Program-made: the position numbers and the translations under genes
Assembly (NCBI RefSeq): GCF_903645325.1
Contig: NZ_CAHJXQ010000014.1
Span: 1 to 38,614, forward strand
Source: Microbacterium tenebrionis
Lineage (GTDB): Bacteria > Actinomycetota > Actinomycetes > Actinomycetales > Microbacteriaceae
DNA length: 38,614 nucleotides
Direction: 5' to 3'
Shown here: in pieces, positions 27,764 through 38,614 of the stretch
How the letters are laid out: the number at the start of each line of letters is the position of its first letter
How positions within the stretch are numbered: position 1 is the stretch's first letter
The notes under the pieces: model-generated
What the model saw: the letters and a program-made list of their open reading frames with translations, nothing else
What the model was told of the DNA's origin: nothing
Database searches by the model: none

Positions 27764-28861
27764 TCAGGCCGAGACGGGAACCGCCGACACGGTCCGGTCG
27801 ATCGTGAACTGGCCGAGCACCCGGGTGCCGACGTAGAGCACCGCGGTCTGGCCTGGCGCCACGCCGTCCAGCGGCACATCCGGCACCACCGTCACCCCGT
27901 CGGCCGAGACCGACGCATGCGCGGGGACGGGTTCGGAGTGCGCACGGATCTGCACCTCGCAGTCGAACTCGTCCGACGTGGGCGCGGCCCCTGCCCACGA
28001 GTGCCGCTCACCTGAGATCTCGCCGATCGCGAGCGCCTCCTTCGGACCGACGACGACCGTGTTCGTCACCGGCCGGACCTCGAGAACGAAGCGGGGCTTG
28101 CCGTCGGGCGCAGGGATGCCCAGCTTGAGTCCTCGCCGCTGCCCGACGGTGAACGCGTGCGCGCCGTCGTGCGATCCGACAACCTGACCGTCGCGGTCCA
28201 GGATCTCGCCCTGCTCGGCCCCGACCTTCTCGGCCAGCCAGCCGCGCGTGTCGCCGTCGGGGATGAAGCAGATGTCGTGACTGTCGGGTTTCTGCGCGAC
28301 GCTGAGGCCGCGCGAGGCAGCCTCGGCGCGCACGATCGCCTTCGACGGCGTCTCGCCCAGCGGGAAGTACGTGTGCGCGAGCTGCTCGGCGGTCAGCACG
28401 CCGAGAACGTACGACTGGTCCTTGGCGTCGTCTGCGGCACGGTGCAGCTCGAGCCCCGTCTCGGTGGAGACGAGGTTGGCATAGTGCCCGGTGCACACCG
28501 CGTCGAAGCCGAGTTCCAGCGCACGCTCGAGGAGGGCGGCGAACTTGATCTTCTCGTTGCACCGCATGCACGGGTTGGGGGTGCGGCCGGCCTGATACTC
28601 CGAGATGAAGTCGTCGATCACGTCGTCGCGGAAGCGCTCGGAGAAGTCCCAGACGTAGAACGGGATGCCGAGCAGATCGGCGGCACGCCGGGCATCCATC
28701 GCATCCTCGATCGTGCAGCAGCCGCGACTGCCCGTCCGCAGCGTCCCGCCGGCCCTGGAGAGGGCGAGGTGAACGCCGGTGACGTCGTGGCCCGCCTCCA
28801 CGGCACGCGCGGCCGCGACGGCGGAGTCGACGCCACCGCTCATGGCCGCAAGGATCCGCAT
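27764..28861 (-). CDS. mnmA: tRNA 2-thiouridine(34) synthase
   Basis: Thiolates U34 of Lys, Glu and Gln tRNAs, using sulfur delivered from a cysteine desulfurase. The 365-residue product has the PP-loop [11 protein letters not shown] near the N-terminus, the catalytic cysteine C101 in MRCNEKIKF and its partner C198 in [13 protein letters not shown]. The C-terminal beta-barrels follow. It begins nine bases after the cysteine desulfurase stop, a natural sulfur donor-acceptor operon. Confidence 0.97.
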   Translation of the reverse strand: MRILAAMSGGVDSAVAAARAVEAGHDVTGVHLALSRAGGTLRTGSRGCCTIEDAMDARRAADLLGIPFYVWDFSERFRDDVIDDFISEYQAGRTPNPCMRCNEKIKFAALLERALELGFDAVCTGHYANLVSTETGLELHRAADDAKDQSYVLGVLTAEQLAHTYFPLGETPSKAIVRAEAASRGLSVAQKPDSHDICFIPDGDTRGWLAEKVGAEQGEILDRDGQVVGSHDGAHAFTVGQRRGLKLGIPAPDGKPRFVLEVRPVTNTVVVGPKEALAIGEISGERHSWAGAAPTSDEFDCEVQIRAHSEPVPAHASVSADGVTVVPDVPLDGVAPGQTAVLYVGTRVLGQFTIDRTVSAVPVSA

Positions 28862-28870
28862 GACCCCAGT

Positions 28871-30046
28871 CTACGAGCGTCCGGCGGAGCGGGCACCGGA
28901 CGCCCGCGCGTAGGCATCGGCGATGGCACCGAGCACGGCGTCGACATCGGCGTCTGTCGACGTGCGGCCGAGCGTGAAGCGCAGGACGCTCCGGGCGTCC
29001 CGCTCGCTGCCGCCCATCGCCATGACGACGTGCGAGGGCTCGGCGACGCCTGCCTGACAGGCCGATCCCGTGGATGCCGCGACACCGGCGACGTCCAGGA
29101 GGAAGAGCAGACTCTCCCCCACAGCGCCCGGAAACAGGATGTGCGCGTTGCCCGGGAGCCGGTCGACGGGATCGCCGAGCAGACGGGCGGCGGGAACGGC
29201 AGTGCGGATGCCGTCGACGAGCCGGTCGCGGAGCCCGGTGAGCCGCGCATTCTCGACGTCGAACTCGGACCTGGCGGCCACGAGTGCGGCCGCCAGCGCC
29301 GCCGCCCCCGGTACGTCCTGGGTACCGGCGCGAAGACCGCGCTGCTGCGCGCCGCCGTGCAGCAGCGGAGCCATCCTGGCCGTCCGAGCCACCACGAGCG
29401 CCCCGACCCCGACCGGTGCGCCGATCTTGTGCCCGGCGATACTCATGGCCACCAACCCGGTCCCGGCCGCGGCATCCGACCGCAGTTCCCGGAAGGAGAG
29501 CGGCACGTGTCCGAGGGCCGCGACGGCGTCGAGATGCAGCGGCACCCCGGCAGCCGCAGCCGCCGCGGACAGAGCGCGCGCGTCGTTGAGCGTTCCGACC
29601 TCGTTGTTCGCGACGAGCGCAGTGGCCAGCGCAGCGCCGGGGAGCGCGTCGGCGAACGCCGCCGGTTCGATGCGCCCGAGAGCTGTCAGCGCAACCGGGC
29701 GGACCAGCGCGCCGGCGGCTGCCAGCGCCATGACGGTGTCCATGGTCGCGTGATGCTCGCCATCGGGGAGGACGACGGCATCGGCATCCGCTGCGCGCGA
29801 TGTCCACATGCCGTGCAGCGCCGTGTTGATGGACTCGGTGCCACCCGACGTCAGCACGACCTCGATCGGGTCGCACCCGAGCGCCTCGGCGATGGTCTCG
29901 CGCGCATCCTCGAGCAGCCGGCGGGCGTCCTGACCCGCACCGTGCGTCGACGCGGCGTTGCCCACGACCTCGGCGGCCGTGAGCCACGCCTCGCGCGCCT
30001 CCGGACGCAGAGGGGTCGTCGCCGCATGGTCGAGATAGAACCGCAT
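28871..30046 (-). CDS. Cysteine desulfurase (NifS/IscS family)
   Basis: PLP enzyme that takes sulfur from cysteine as a persulfide for tRNA thiolation or Fe-S clusters. The 391-residue product starts YLDHAATTPLRPEA, has the cofactor-stacking histidine in DGEHHATMD, the PLP lysine K207 in SIAGHKIGAPVG and the persulfide cysteine C330 in STGSACQAG. Position directly before mnmA points to MnmA as a recipient. ATG 30046 lies six bases after GAGAGT (30053-30058). It is divergent from glgX. Confidence 0.96.
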   Translation of the reverse strand: MRFYLDHAATTPLRPEAREAWLTAAEVVGNAASTHGAGQDARRLLEDARETIAEALGCDPIEVVLTSGGTESINTALHGMWTSRAADADAVVLPDGEHHATMDTVMALAAAGALVRPVALTALGRIEPAAFADALPGAALATALVANNEVGTLNDARALSAAAAAAGVPLHLDAVAALGHVPLSFRELRSDAAAGTGLVAMSIAGHKIGAPVGVGALVVARTARMAPLLHGGAQQRGLRAGTQDVPGAAALAAALVAARSEFDVENARLTGLRDRLVDGIRTAVPAARLLGDPVDRLPGNAHILFPGAVGESLLFLLDVAGVAASTGSACQAGVAEPSHVVMAMGGSERDARSVLRFTLGRTSTDADVDAVLGAIADAYARASGARSAGRS

Positions 30047-30126
30047 CCCTCAACTCTCCCCCATTTCGACCGGCGCGGCACCTGGAACCGGGTCCCGGAT
30101 CCGGCGAGACCCCAGCGCATCGCCCC

Positions 30127-30132
30127 TATTCT
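30127..30132 (+). promoter_or_regulatory. -10 box (TATTCT) for leaderless glgX
   Basis: TATTCT, six bases, then ATG 30139. The 92-base gap to the divergent desulfurase gene holds both promoters. Confidence 0.65.
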
Positions 30133-30138
30133 TTACTC

Positions 30139-32199
<2,061 letters not shown>

Positions 32200-32244
32200 T
32201 CGGCGCGCGCCCGACGACGGGTTCTGCGCGGCACCGCGGCACGG

Positions 32245-32250
32245 TACATT
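32245..32250 (+). promoter_or_regulatory. -10 box (TACATT) for leaderless glgE
   Basis: TACATT, six bases (CGGGGT), then GTG 32257. Confidence 0.6.
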
Positions 32251-32256
32251 CGGGGT

Positions 32257-34325
32257 GTGGCAGCACGTTCTGGCAAACGTCCCGCGGCGCTTCGGAGCCC
32301 CGCTCAGATCCCTCTGCGGCCCCGGGCCGCGACACCGTCGCCGGGCACGCTGACCGGCCGCATCCCCCTCGCGGATGCGCGGCCCGCCGCGCCGGGCGGT
32401 TTCGCGGCGAAATCCTTCGCCGGAGAGGTCGTGCCGTTCAGCGTCGTCGCCTTCCGGGAGGGGCATGACCGGATCGGCGTGCACGTGCGCCTGACCGCAC
32501 CGGACGGCGAGAAGTCGCTGCATCGGCTGACGGCGCTGGCCGACGGCACCGACCGCTGGTCGACCGACATCGCGCTCGACGCGCAGGGTCCGTGGCGCTA
32601 TCGCTTCGAGGCGTTCGCGGACGACTTCGCGACCTGGGCTCACGCCGCGGCCGTGAAGATCGCCGCAGGCGTCGACGCGCCGGTGATGGCGGCGCTCGGA
32701 CGCGACCTTCTCGCCGACGCCGCGACCGACAGGACCCGCCCGGCGGCCGAACGGTCGACTCTGGCCAGGTTCTCCGCGCTGCTCGACGATGGTGATGCCG
32801 AGGCCGCCCTGGCCATCGCCACGGATGCCGATCTGGCGGCCCTCTTCGCCGAACGGCCGCTGATGTCGCTGTCGTCCCAGACGAAGGAGCACCGCCTCCT
32901 CGTCGAACGCACGGTCGCCGGGGTCGCCGCCTGGTACGAGTTCTTCCCGCGTTCCGAGGGCGCGAAGCAGGAGAAGGACGGCAGCATCACGAGCGGAACG
33001 TTCCGCACAGCCGCAGCCAGCCTCCAGCGCGTCGCCGACATGGGGTTCGAGGTGCTGTACCTCCCGCCCATCCACCCGATCGGACGGACGCACCGCAAGG
33101 GGCCGAACAACACGCTGCACGCCGGACCCGGCGACCCCGGCTCCCCCTGGGCCATCGGCGCCGCCGCGGGCGGGCACGACGCCGTCCACCCCGACCTCGG
33201 AACGCCGCCGACTTCCGGCATTTCGTGGGCGAAGCACGCCGCAGGGGCATCGAGGTCGCCCTGGACCTCGCGCTGCAGGCATCCCCTGATCATCCCTGGG
33301 TCGCCGAGCATCCGGATTGGTTCACTGCCCTCCCCGACGGCACGATCGCGTATGCGGAGAACCCGCCGAAGAAGTACCAGGACATCTATCCGCTGAACTT
33401 CGACGGCGACCCGGAGGGTCTCCGTCAGGAGGTTCTGCGCGTGGTCCAGCACTGGATCGCCCAGGGCGTGCGGATCTTCCGCGTCGACAACCCGCACACC
33501 AAGCCGCTCCAGTTCTGGGAGTGGTTGATAGCCCGCGTCACCGAGATCGATCCGGACGTCGTCTTCCTCGCCGAGGCGTTCACCCGGCCCGCGCCGCTGC
33601 GGGGGCTGGCCGCGGCCGGATTCCAGCAGAGCTACACGTACTTCACGTGGCGGAACACCAAGCGCGAACTCGAGGAATTCCTCACCGGTCTCGCCGTCGA
33701 CACCGCCGACTACCTGCGCCCGAACCTCTTCGTGAACACACCCGACATCCTCACGGAGTACCTCCAGTTCGGCGGCCGCGCCGCGTACCGGATCCGCGCG
33801 GCGATCGCCGCGACCGCCGCTCCCACGTACGGGGTGTACGCGGGCTACGAGCTGTACGAGAACGTCGCGCGACCCGGCTCCGAGGAGAACATCGACAACG
33901 AGAAGTACGAGTACAAGCTGCGGGACTTCGCCGGGGCCGAAGCCGCCGGCGATTCCCTCGCGCCGTATCTCCGAAGGCTGAACGAGATCCGCCGTGCACA
34001 CCCCGCGCTGCGCCAGCTGCGCAACCTGAGCGTGCACTGGAGCGACGATGACGCCGTGCTCGTGTACTCGAAGCACCTTGACGCGGCGTTCACCGGCACC
34101 GGAGAGGCCGACACGCTGATCGTCGTGGTCAACGTCGACCCGCATTCCGTCCGCGAGACCACGATCCATCTCGACACGCGGGTGTGGGGGGTCGAACCCG
34201 GTGATCCGTTCGAGGTCGAGGACCTCGTCACCGGTGCGACCTGGACCTGGACCGATCACGACTACGTCCGGCTCGACGCGTTCGCCGAGCCCGTGCACAT
34301 CCTCCACGTGAAGGGCCGCCCATGA
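32257..34325 (+). CDS. glgE: Maltosyltransferase GlgE (alpha-1,4-glucan:maltose-1-phosphate), frameshifted
   Basis: Adds maltosyl units from maltose 1-phosphate to alpha-1,4-glucans. The first frame runs from GTG 32257 through WYEFFPRSEGA, YLPPIHPIG and GGHDAVHPDLGT, then loses sense at about 33205. The next frame continues DFRHFVGEARRRGIEVALDL and PKKYQDIYPLNFD. The nucleophile FRVDNPHTKP (about D411) and acid/base FLAEAFTRP (about E440) follow, to the stop at 34325. One base is missing in 33204-33209 (CGCCGCC context). Restored length is about 689 residues, normal for GlgE. The stop overlaps the glgB ATG. TreS/Pep2 or GlgM, which make maltose 1-phosphate, are not in this window. Confidence 0.92.
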
Positions 34326-36508
34326 GCGCCATGACGAAGCCGCATGTCCCCGCCGACTGGGCGGCCGTCGCCGCCGGCGCCCACCACGCACCGCATGATG
34401 TCCTCGGTCCCCACCCGACCATCGATTCCGCCGGGCGCACATCGACCACGATCCGAGCCCTGCGTCCGCTCGCCGAGAGCGTGGTCGCGCTCCTCAAGAA
34501 CGGCACACGCGTCCCCCTCCAGCATGCCGTTGACGGCATATGGCAGGGCGACCACCTCGGTGCGCCGGTGCCGTATCAACTCGTGACCGTCTACGAGGGC
34601 GGAGACGAGCAGACGGCGGGCGATCCCTACCGCCATCTGCCGTCGATCGGCGAGCTCGATCTGCACTTCCTGAGCGAGGGCAGGCACGAACGGCTGTGGG
34701 AGGTGCTGGGCGCGGGCGCGCACCTCCTCGACGGCGAGATCGGCGTGGCATTCGCCGTGTGGGCCCCGAATGCGCGGGCGGTCCGCGTCGTGGGAGACCA
34801 CAACGGATGGAACGGCCAGGGCCACAGCATGCGCTCGATGGGCTCGAGCGGCGTCTGGGAGCTGTTCATCCCCGGTGCGTCCCCGGGGATGACGTACAAG
34901 TACGAGATCCTCACACCGGACGGGGCGTGGATCCTCAAAGCCGATCCGATGGCGCAGCGCACTCAGGTGCCGCCCGAGACGGCCTCGGTCGTCCCGTTCT
35001 CCGCGTACAGCTGGAAGGACGGCGCCTGGATGACGCGCCGCGCGGCGACCCACGCGGTCGCCCAGCCGATGAGCATCTATGAACTCCACCTCGGATCCTG
35101 GCGGGAGGGACTCGGCTATCGCGAGATCGCGGATCCGCTCATCGAGCACGTCACCGAGACGGGATTCACCCACGTCGAGTTCATGCCTCTCGCGGAGCAT
35201 CCGTTCGGGGGGTCGTGGGGTTACCAGGTCACCGGTTACTACGCCCCGACGGCCCGGTTCGGGACGCCCGACGACCTGCGGTATCTCATCGACCGGCTTC
35301 ATCAGGCTGGGATCGGCGTCATCCTGGACTGGGTGCCCGGCCACTTCCCCAAGGACGACTTCGCGCTGGCGCGGTTCGATGGGCGGCCGCTCTACGAGCA
35401 TCCGGATCCCCGCCGCGGTGAGCACCAGGACTGGGGCACCCTGATCTTCGACTACGGGCGCCCGGAGGTGCGCGGGTTCCTCGTGGCGAACGCGTTGTAC
35501 TGGTTCGAGGAGTTCCACATCGACGGACTGCGCGTGGATGCCGTGGCATCCATGCTGTACCTCGACTACTCGCGCCGTGACGGCGAGTGGGAGCCGAACG
35601 TGCACGGCGGGCGCGAGAACCTCGAGGCGATCCGGTTCCTGCAGGAGGTCAACGCCACCGCGTACCGCGCCCACCCCGGGATCATCATGATCGCCGAGGA
35701 GTCGACGAGCTTCCCCGGCGTCACGGCCCGCACCGATCAGGCCGGTCTCGGCTTCGGGTTCAAGTGGAACATGGGCTGGATGAACGACTCGCTCCAGTAC
35801 ATCTCCCGCGATCCGATGTACCGCTCCCACCACGAGGGCGAGATGACGTTCTCGTTCGTGTACGCCTTCGGCGAGAACTACCTCCTGCCGATCAGTCACG
35901 ACGAGGTCGTGCACGGCAAGGGCAGTCTGCTCTCGAAGATGCCGGGCGACCATGCGCACAAGCTCGCGAACGTTCGCGCCTATCTCGCTTACATGTGGGG
36001 CCACCCAGGCAAGAACCTGCTGTTCATGGGGCAGGAGTTCGGGCAGCTGTCCGAATGGTCCGAGAGCCGCCCGCTGGACTGGTGGCTGCTCGATCAGCCG
36101 GCGCATGCACAGCTTCAGCGATTCGTCGGCGCCATGAACGCCGTCTACCGTGGCACGGCGCCGCTGTGGGAGCGCGACGGCGACAGCACCCGCTTCCGCA
36201 GGCTCGGGGCGCCGAGCTGGGATCCCACGGTGATCGTCTTCGAGCGGCGCGACCTGCACGGCGGGCGCGTCGTCGTGGCCAGCAACTTCGCCGGCGTCGA
36301 GCGCGCGAACCTCGAGATCGATCTGCCCGTCGCCGGTGTGTGGGAGGAGATCCTGAACACCGACGCCACCGAGTACGGCGGATCCGGCATCGGCAACTAT
36401 GGACGCGTCGCCGCGCACGCGTCGGACCGCCTCGGCACACCCAGGGCGAAGATCACCCTCCCCCCGCTGTCGACGCTCTGGTTGCGCTACCGGCCGGAGC
36501 GCAGCTGA
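34322..36508 (+). CDS. glgB: 1,4-alpha-glucan branching enzyme (GH13)
   Basis: Cuts linear glucan and reattaches it through alpha-1,6 links, forming branches on GlgE products. The 728-residue protein has an N-terminal extra beta module (APHDVLGPHPT), CBM48 (FAVWAPNARAVRVVGDHNGWNG) and the barrel with EFMPLAEHPFGGSWGYQVTG, nucleophile D406 in DGLRVDAVASML, acid/base E459 in MIAEEST and ISHDEVVHGK. This is the standard actinobacterial GlgB. ATG 34322 overlaps the glgE stop (ATGA), so the two are coupled. Confidence 0.97.
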   Translation: MSAMTKPHVPADWAAVAAGAHHAPHDVLGPHPTIDSAGRTSTTIRALRPLAESVVALLKNGTRVPLQHAVDGIWQGDHLGAPVPYQLVTVYEGGDEQTAGDPYRHLPSIGELDLHFLSEGRHERLWEVLGAGAHLLDGEIGVAFAVWAPNARAVRVVGDHNGWNGQGHSMRSMGSSGVWELFIPGASPGMTYKYEILTPDGAWILKADPMAQRTQVPPETASVVPFSAYSWKDGAWMTRRAATHAVAQPMSIYELHLGSWREGLGYREIADPLIEHVTETGFTHVEFMPLAEHPFGGSWGYQVTGYYAPTARFGTPDDLRYLIDRLHQAGIGVILDWVPGHFPKDDFALARFDGRPLYEHPDPRRGEHQDWGTLIFDYGRPEVRGFLVANALYWFEEFHIDGLRVDAVASMLYLDYSRRDGEWEPNVHGGRENLEAIRFLQEVNATAYRAHPGIIMIAEESTSFPGVTARTDQAGLGFGFKWNMGWMNDSLQYISRDPMYRSHHEGEMTFSFVYAFGENYLLPISHDEVVHGKGSLLSKMPGDHAHKLANVRAYLAYMWGHPGKNLLFMGQEFGQLSEWSESRPLDWWLLDQPAHAQLQRFVGAMNAVYRGTAPLWERDGDSTRFRRLGAPSWDPTVIVFERRDLHGGRVVVASNFAGVERANLEIDLPVAGVWEEILNTDATEYGGSGIGNYGRVAAHASDRLGTPRAKITLPPLSTLWLRYRPERS

Positions 36509-36517
36509 GGACCGGCG

Positions 36518-37464
36518 TCAGAACAGCAGCGACGAGAGCCTGTTGCGGGCTGCGGTGACGCGCGGGTCGTCCGCGCCGATGAGGCCGAACAGCTCTACCA
36601 GCCGCTCGCGCACGAGTGCGCGCTGGTCGGACGGCAGTGCGGCGAACAGGTCGAGGAGCCTGCCGAAGGCGTCTTCGACGTGCCCGCCCGAGATGTCCAG
36701 GTCGGCCACGGCGAACTGCGCCTGAACGTCCTGCGGGGCTGCTGCCGCGGCTGCGCGGGCCTCCTGCAGATCCAGTCCCTGCACGCGATCGAGCAGGCGG
36801 ACCTGTCCGAGCCCTGCACGAGCATCCTCATCGCGCGGGTTCTCAGCCAGCGCCTTCTCGTACGCCGCGATCGCAGCCGCGTAGTCGCCGCGCTCGATCG
36901 CGGCGAACGCCTCGGCCTGCAACGGAGGGAGCGGGGCCTCCTGAGGCTCGTCGGCGCCCTGCGCGTCCGCCTCGCCCGTGACGTCGACGCGCCGGTCACG
37001 CCGTTCTGCGCCGCGACCTGCAGGAGCTGGTCGAAGACCTGGCGCACCTGCTCCTCGGGCACGGCTCCCGTGAACATCGGCACGGGCTGTCCGGCGATGA
37101 GCGCCACGACCATCGGGATCGACTGCGCGCGGAAGCTCTGGGCCAGCTGCGGATTGGCGTCGACGTCGACCTTGGCGAGCACGACCCGGCCGGAGAGTTC
37201 GGTGACGACCTTCTCGAGGATGGGGCTGAGCTGCTTGCACGGCCCGCACCACTCTGCCCACAGATCGACGACGACGGGGACCGTGCGTGAAAGCTCCAGA
37301 ACCTGTCCGAACGTGGCATCCGTCACATCGACGATGAGCCCGCCCTGCACCGGTGTCTGGTCGCCATCGGGCGCGGAGGCCGGATTCGCCGGGGCCGCCG
37401 GCCGATTGCGCAGGGACGAGAGGTCGACGGCGCCACGCAGGGCGGCCGGGGAGATGTCGCTCAA
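36518..37464 (-). CDS. YbbN/CnoX-like thioredoxin-TPR co-chaperone, frameshifted
   Basis: A thioredoxin domain followed by TPR helices, the layout of YbbN/CnoX, which guards unfolding proteins during oxidative stress. The start is TTG 37464, overlapping the upstream stop as TTGA. The N-terminal half has VVDLWAEWCGPCKQLSPIL with C73 and C76 and a conventional IPMVVALIAGQPV. At about residue 158 (36989-36990) the frame must change by one missing base to continue VDVTGEADAQGADEPQEAP and the TPR part (FAAIERGDYAAAIAAYEKAL) to the stop at 36518. The restored length is about 315 residues. Without correction the thioredoxin frame becomes arginine-rich nonsense. Confidence 0.88.
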
Positions 37465-38614
37465 TTGATCACTTCCACGTTGAGGATGTCCTGGTGCACG
37501 GCGAGCAGGCGGACCTGCTCGGTCGAGCCCTGGCTGGGCACGGAGAAGAACAGCTGCAGACCGTAGGTCGTCACGACGCCATTCGACGCCTCCTCGGCAC
37601 CGGTCAGCGCCTTCGCCTCGGGGTTCTCGCCGAAACGGATCACCGCATCGGATGTCTTCGGCGTGATCTTCTCCTGATCGACGAGCGAGACAGCGACGAT
37701 CGCGCCGCTGTCGAGCGTCGCCATCGCGACAGCGGGATCGTCGCTGGGAGCGACGTCGAAAGCCGCCTGCGACGTCTCGGCGGCGCCGCCGTCGGCGAGG
37801 GCCTGAGTCACGGCGTTGCGGCTCTGCACGATGGAGTCCGCGAGCGAGAGCGCGACCGGATCGAACGAGCCGTAGTACTCGCTCTTCTCCCCCGAATCCA
37901 CGACGTCCGCGAAAGCGGTTGCGAGCTCGTCGGGGGCGAGGGTGAGGAAGGCCGCGGCGTTCTCGGTGATCAGGCTCGTCCCGAGCCACGCCGGCGCGAG
38001 CTGCGGGATCTCGGTCGACGCCTGCATCTCGGCGATGTTCGTGACCATGTAGTTCGACCACGGGTCTGCCTGGGTCATCGTGAGGATGGTCGGCGCAATC
38101 GTGTCGTCGCTCTTGCTCTTGCTGAGTACGAGCACGGTGCGCGGCCACTCGTCGGTGGCCTGCGGAAGCAGTACCTCGATCGCCTCGGTCGGAATGGCCG
38201 CGGGCGGCTCACGATCGGCCAGGGTCCCGCGCAGCGTGTAGTCCGTGCTGCGAGCATCGAGCGCCATGCCCGAAAGGCGGGTACCCGCCAGGTCGATGTC
38301 GCGATCGGCGTCGGCCTGCTCGATCGTCGTGGAGATGCTCTGCAGGATGCGGGAGGCCTGCGCCTGGGTCACTGCCGGCGGTTTCTGGTTCTCGGGCGTG
38401 ATGACGGTCTGCGTCGGGGTCGGCGTCGGGGTGGCCGCGTCGAACTGCGGCCAGGAGTCGCTCGAGCAGCCGGCGAACATGAGGCCGGCGAGTCCCAGCG
38501 CCGGCAGCACCAGAAGGCGGCGACGCTTCAGCGCCCGTCGCTCAGTGCGCTTCTCCTTCGCATCGGCCGCCGCTTCGGAGTCCGATCCGGATGCGGCGTC
38601 CGCGTCCTTCGGCT
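37461..38614 (-). CDS. Secreted lipoprotein, hypothetical, 5' end outside the window
   Basis: The frame is open to the right edge and the true start lies outside, or is GTG 38510. The visible N-terminus is basic and acidic by turns (AAADAKEKRTERRALKRRR), then hydrophobic LLVLPALGLAGLMFAGC with a near-consensus lipobox, then a Thr/Pro linker (ATPTPTPTQT). The mature part of about 330 residues is acidic, with no cysteine pair or catalytic motif I recognise. Its stop overlaps the TTG of the YbbN-like gene (TTGA), so the two are co-translated, although one is exported and the other cytosolic. Confidence 0.85.
   Translation of the reverse strand, partial: PKDADAASGSDSEAAADAKEKRTERRALKRRRLLVLPALGLAGLMFAGCSSDSWPQFDAATPTPTPTQTVITPENQKPPAVTQAQASRILQSISTTIEQADADRDIDLAGTRLSGMALDARSTDYTLRGTLADREPPAAIPTEAIEVLLPQATDEWPRTVLVLSKSKSDDTIAPTILTMTQADPWSNYMVTNIAEMQASTEIPQLAPAWLGTSLITENAAAFLTLAPDELATAFADVVDSGEKSEYYGSFDPVALSLADSIVQSRNAVTQALADGGAAETSQAAFDVAPSDDPAVAMATLDSGAIVAVSLVDQEKITPKTSDAVIRFGENPEAKALTGAEEASNGVVTTYGLQLFFSVPSQGSTEQVRLLAVHQDILNVEVIN

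Noticed and set aside
33195..33225. Programmed ribosomal frameshifting in glgE
   Set aside because: There is no slippery heptamer or downstream pseudoknot, and similar one-base lesions occur in unrelated genes nearby.

Overview
The window is high-GC DNA (G or C at most third codon positions, many GTG starts, tight ATGA/GTGA overlaps) from an actinobacterium. Gene content and order (hemH|pepN, gatCAB, orn beside tRNA-His, a metallopeptidase-clpS-DUF2017 trio, glgX-glgE-glgB) fit Microbacteriaceae, probably Microbacterium. This assignment comes from gene content and has not been checked by a search. Almost everything is core metabolism and information processing. I see no phage, CRISPR array, transposase or defence island.

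Layout. 1-6.4 kb: the N-terminal part of ferrochelatase running off the left edge, aminopeptidase N, an MscS channel, a truncated haemoglobin and a damaged FAD-binding dehydrogenase. 6.4-10.8 kb: a hypothetical gene divergent from acyl-CoA thioesterase II, then a minus-strand ettA-thioesterase pair and a lipoprotein gene. 10.8-12.1 kb: a scarred interval with an AhpD-like remnant, a cupin gene, a frameshifted small gene, a strong hairpin, a tRNA 3'-end fragment and one 26-bp repeat at each end. 12.1-14.6 kb: an ssb paralogue, a small ORF with a LexA-like box, tRNA-Arg(TCT), orn, tRNA-His(GTG) and a LysE-type exporter. 14.6-18.1 kb: metallopeptidase-clpS-DUF2017, then minus-strand dinB, a GerW-like membrane protein and a P-loop kinase-like protein. 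18.1-25.4 kb: gatCAB divergent from fadD, then a DEAD-box helicase and acylphosphatase. 25.4-30.0 kb: cysteine desulfurase and mnmA (tRNA thiolation), then ligA. 30.1-36.5 kb: glgX, glgE and glgB, an alpha-glucan building and trimming cluster. 36.5-38.6 kb: a YbbN-like thioredoxin/TPR protein coupled to a lipoprotein that runs off the right edge.

Two window-wide signals stand out. First, at least ten transcription units have a TANNNT -10 box exactly six bases before the start codon, the geometry of leaderless mRNAs; several gene starts were judged with this. Second, five genes carry single-base frame disruptions (near 4540, 5033-5039, 11628-11631, 33205 and 36990), and the first 36 bases are a perfect inverted copy of bases 50-85. 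Together these look mostly like assembly or sequencing error at a contig end. The FAD dehydrogenase, which also lacks about 100 internal codons, and the AhpD-like remnant, which has a stop and a truncation, may be real pseudogenes. I do not find a convincing undescribed system; the best leads are the 10.8-12.1 kb scar and the small ORF with a LexA-like box.
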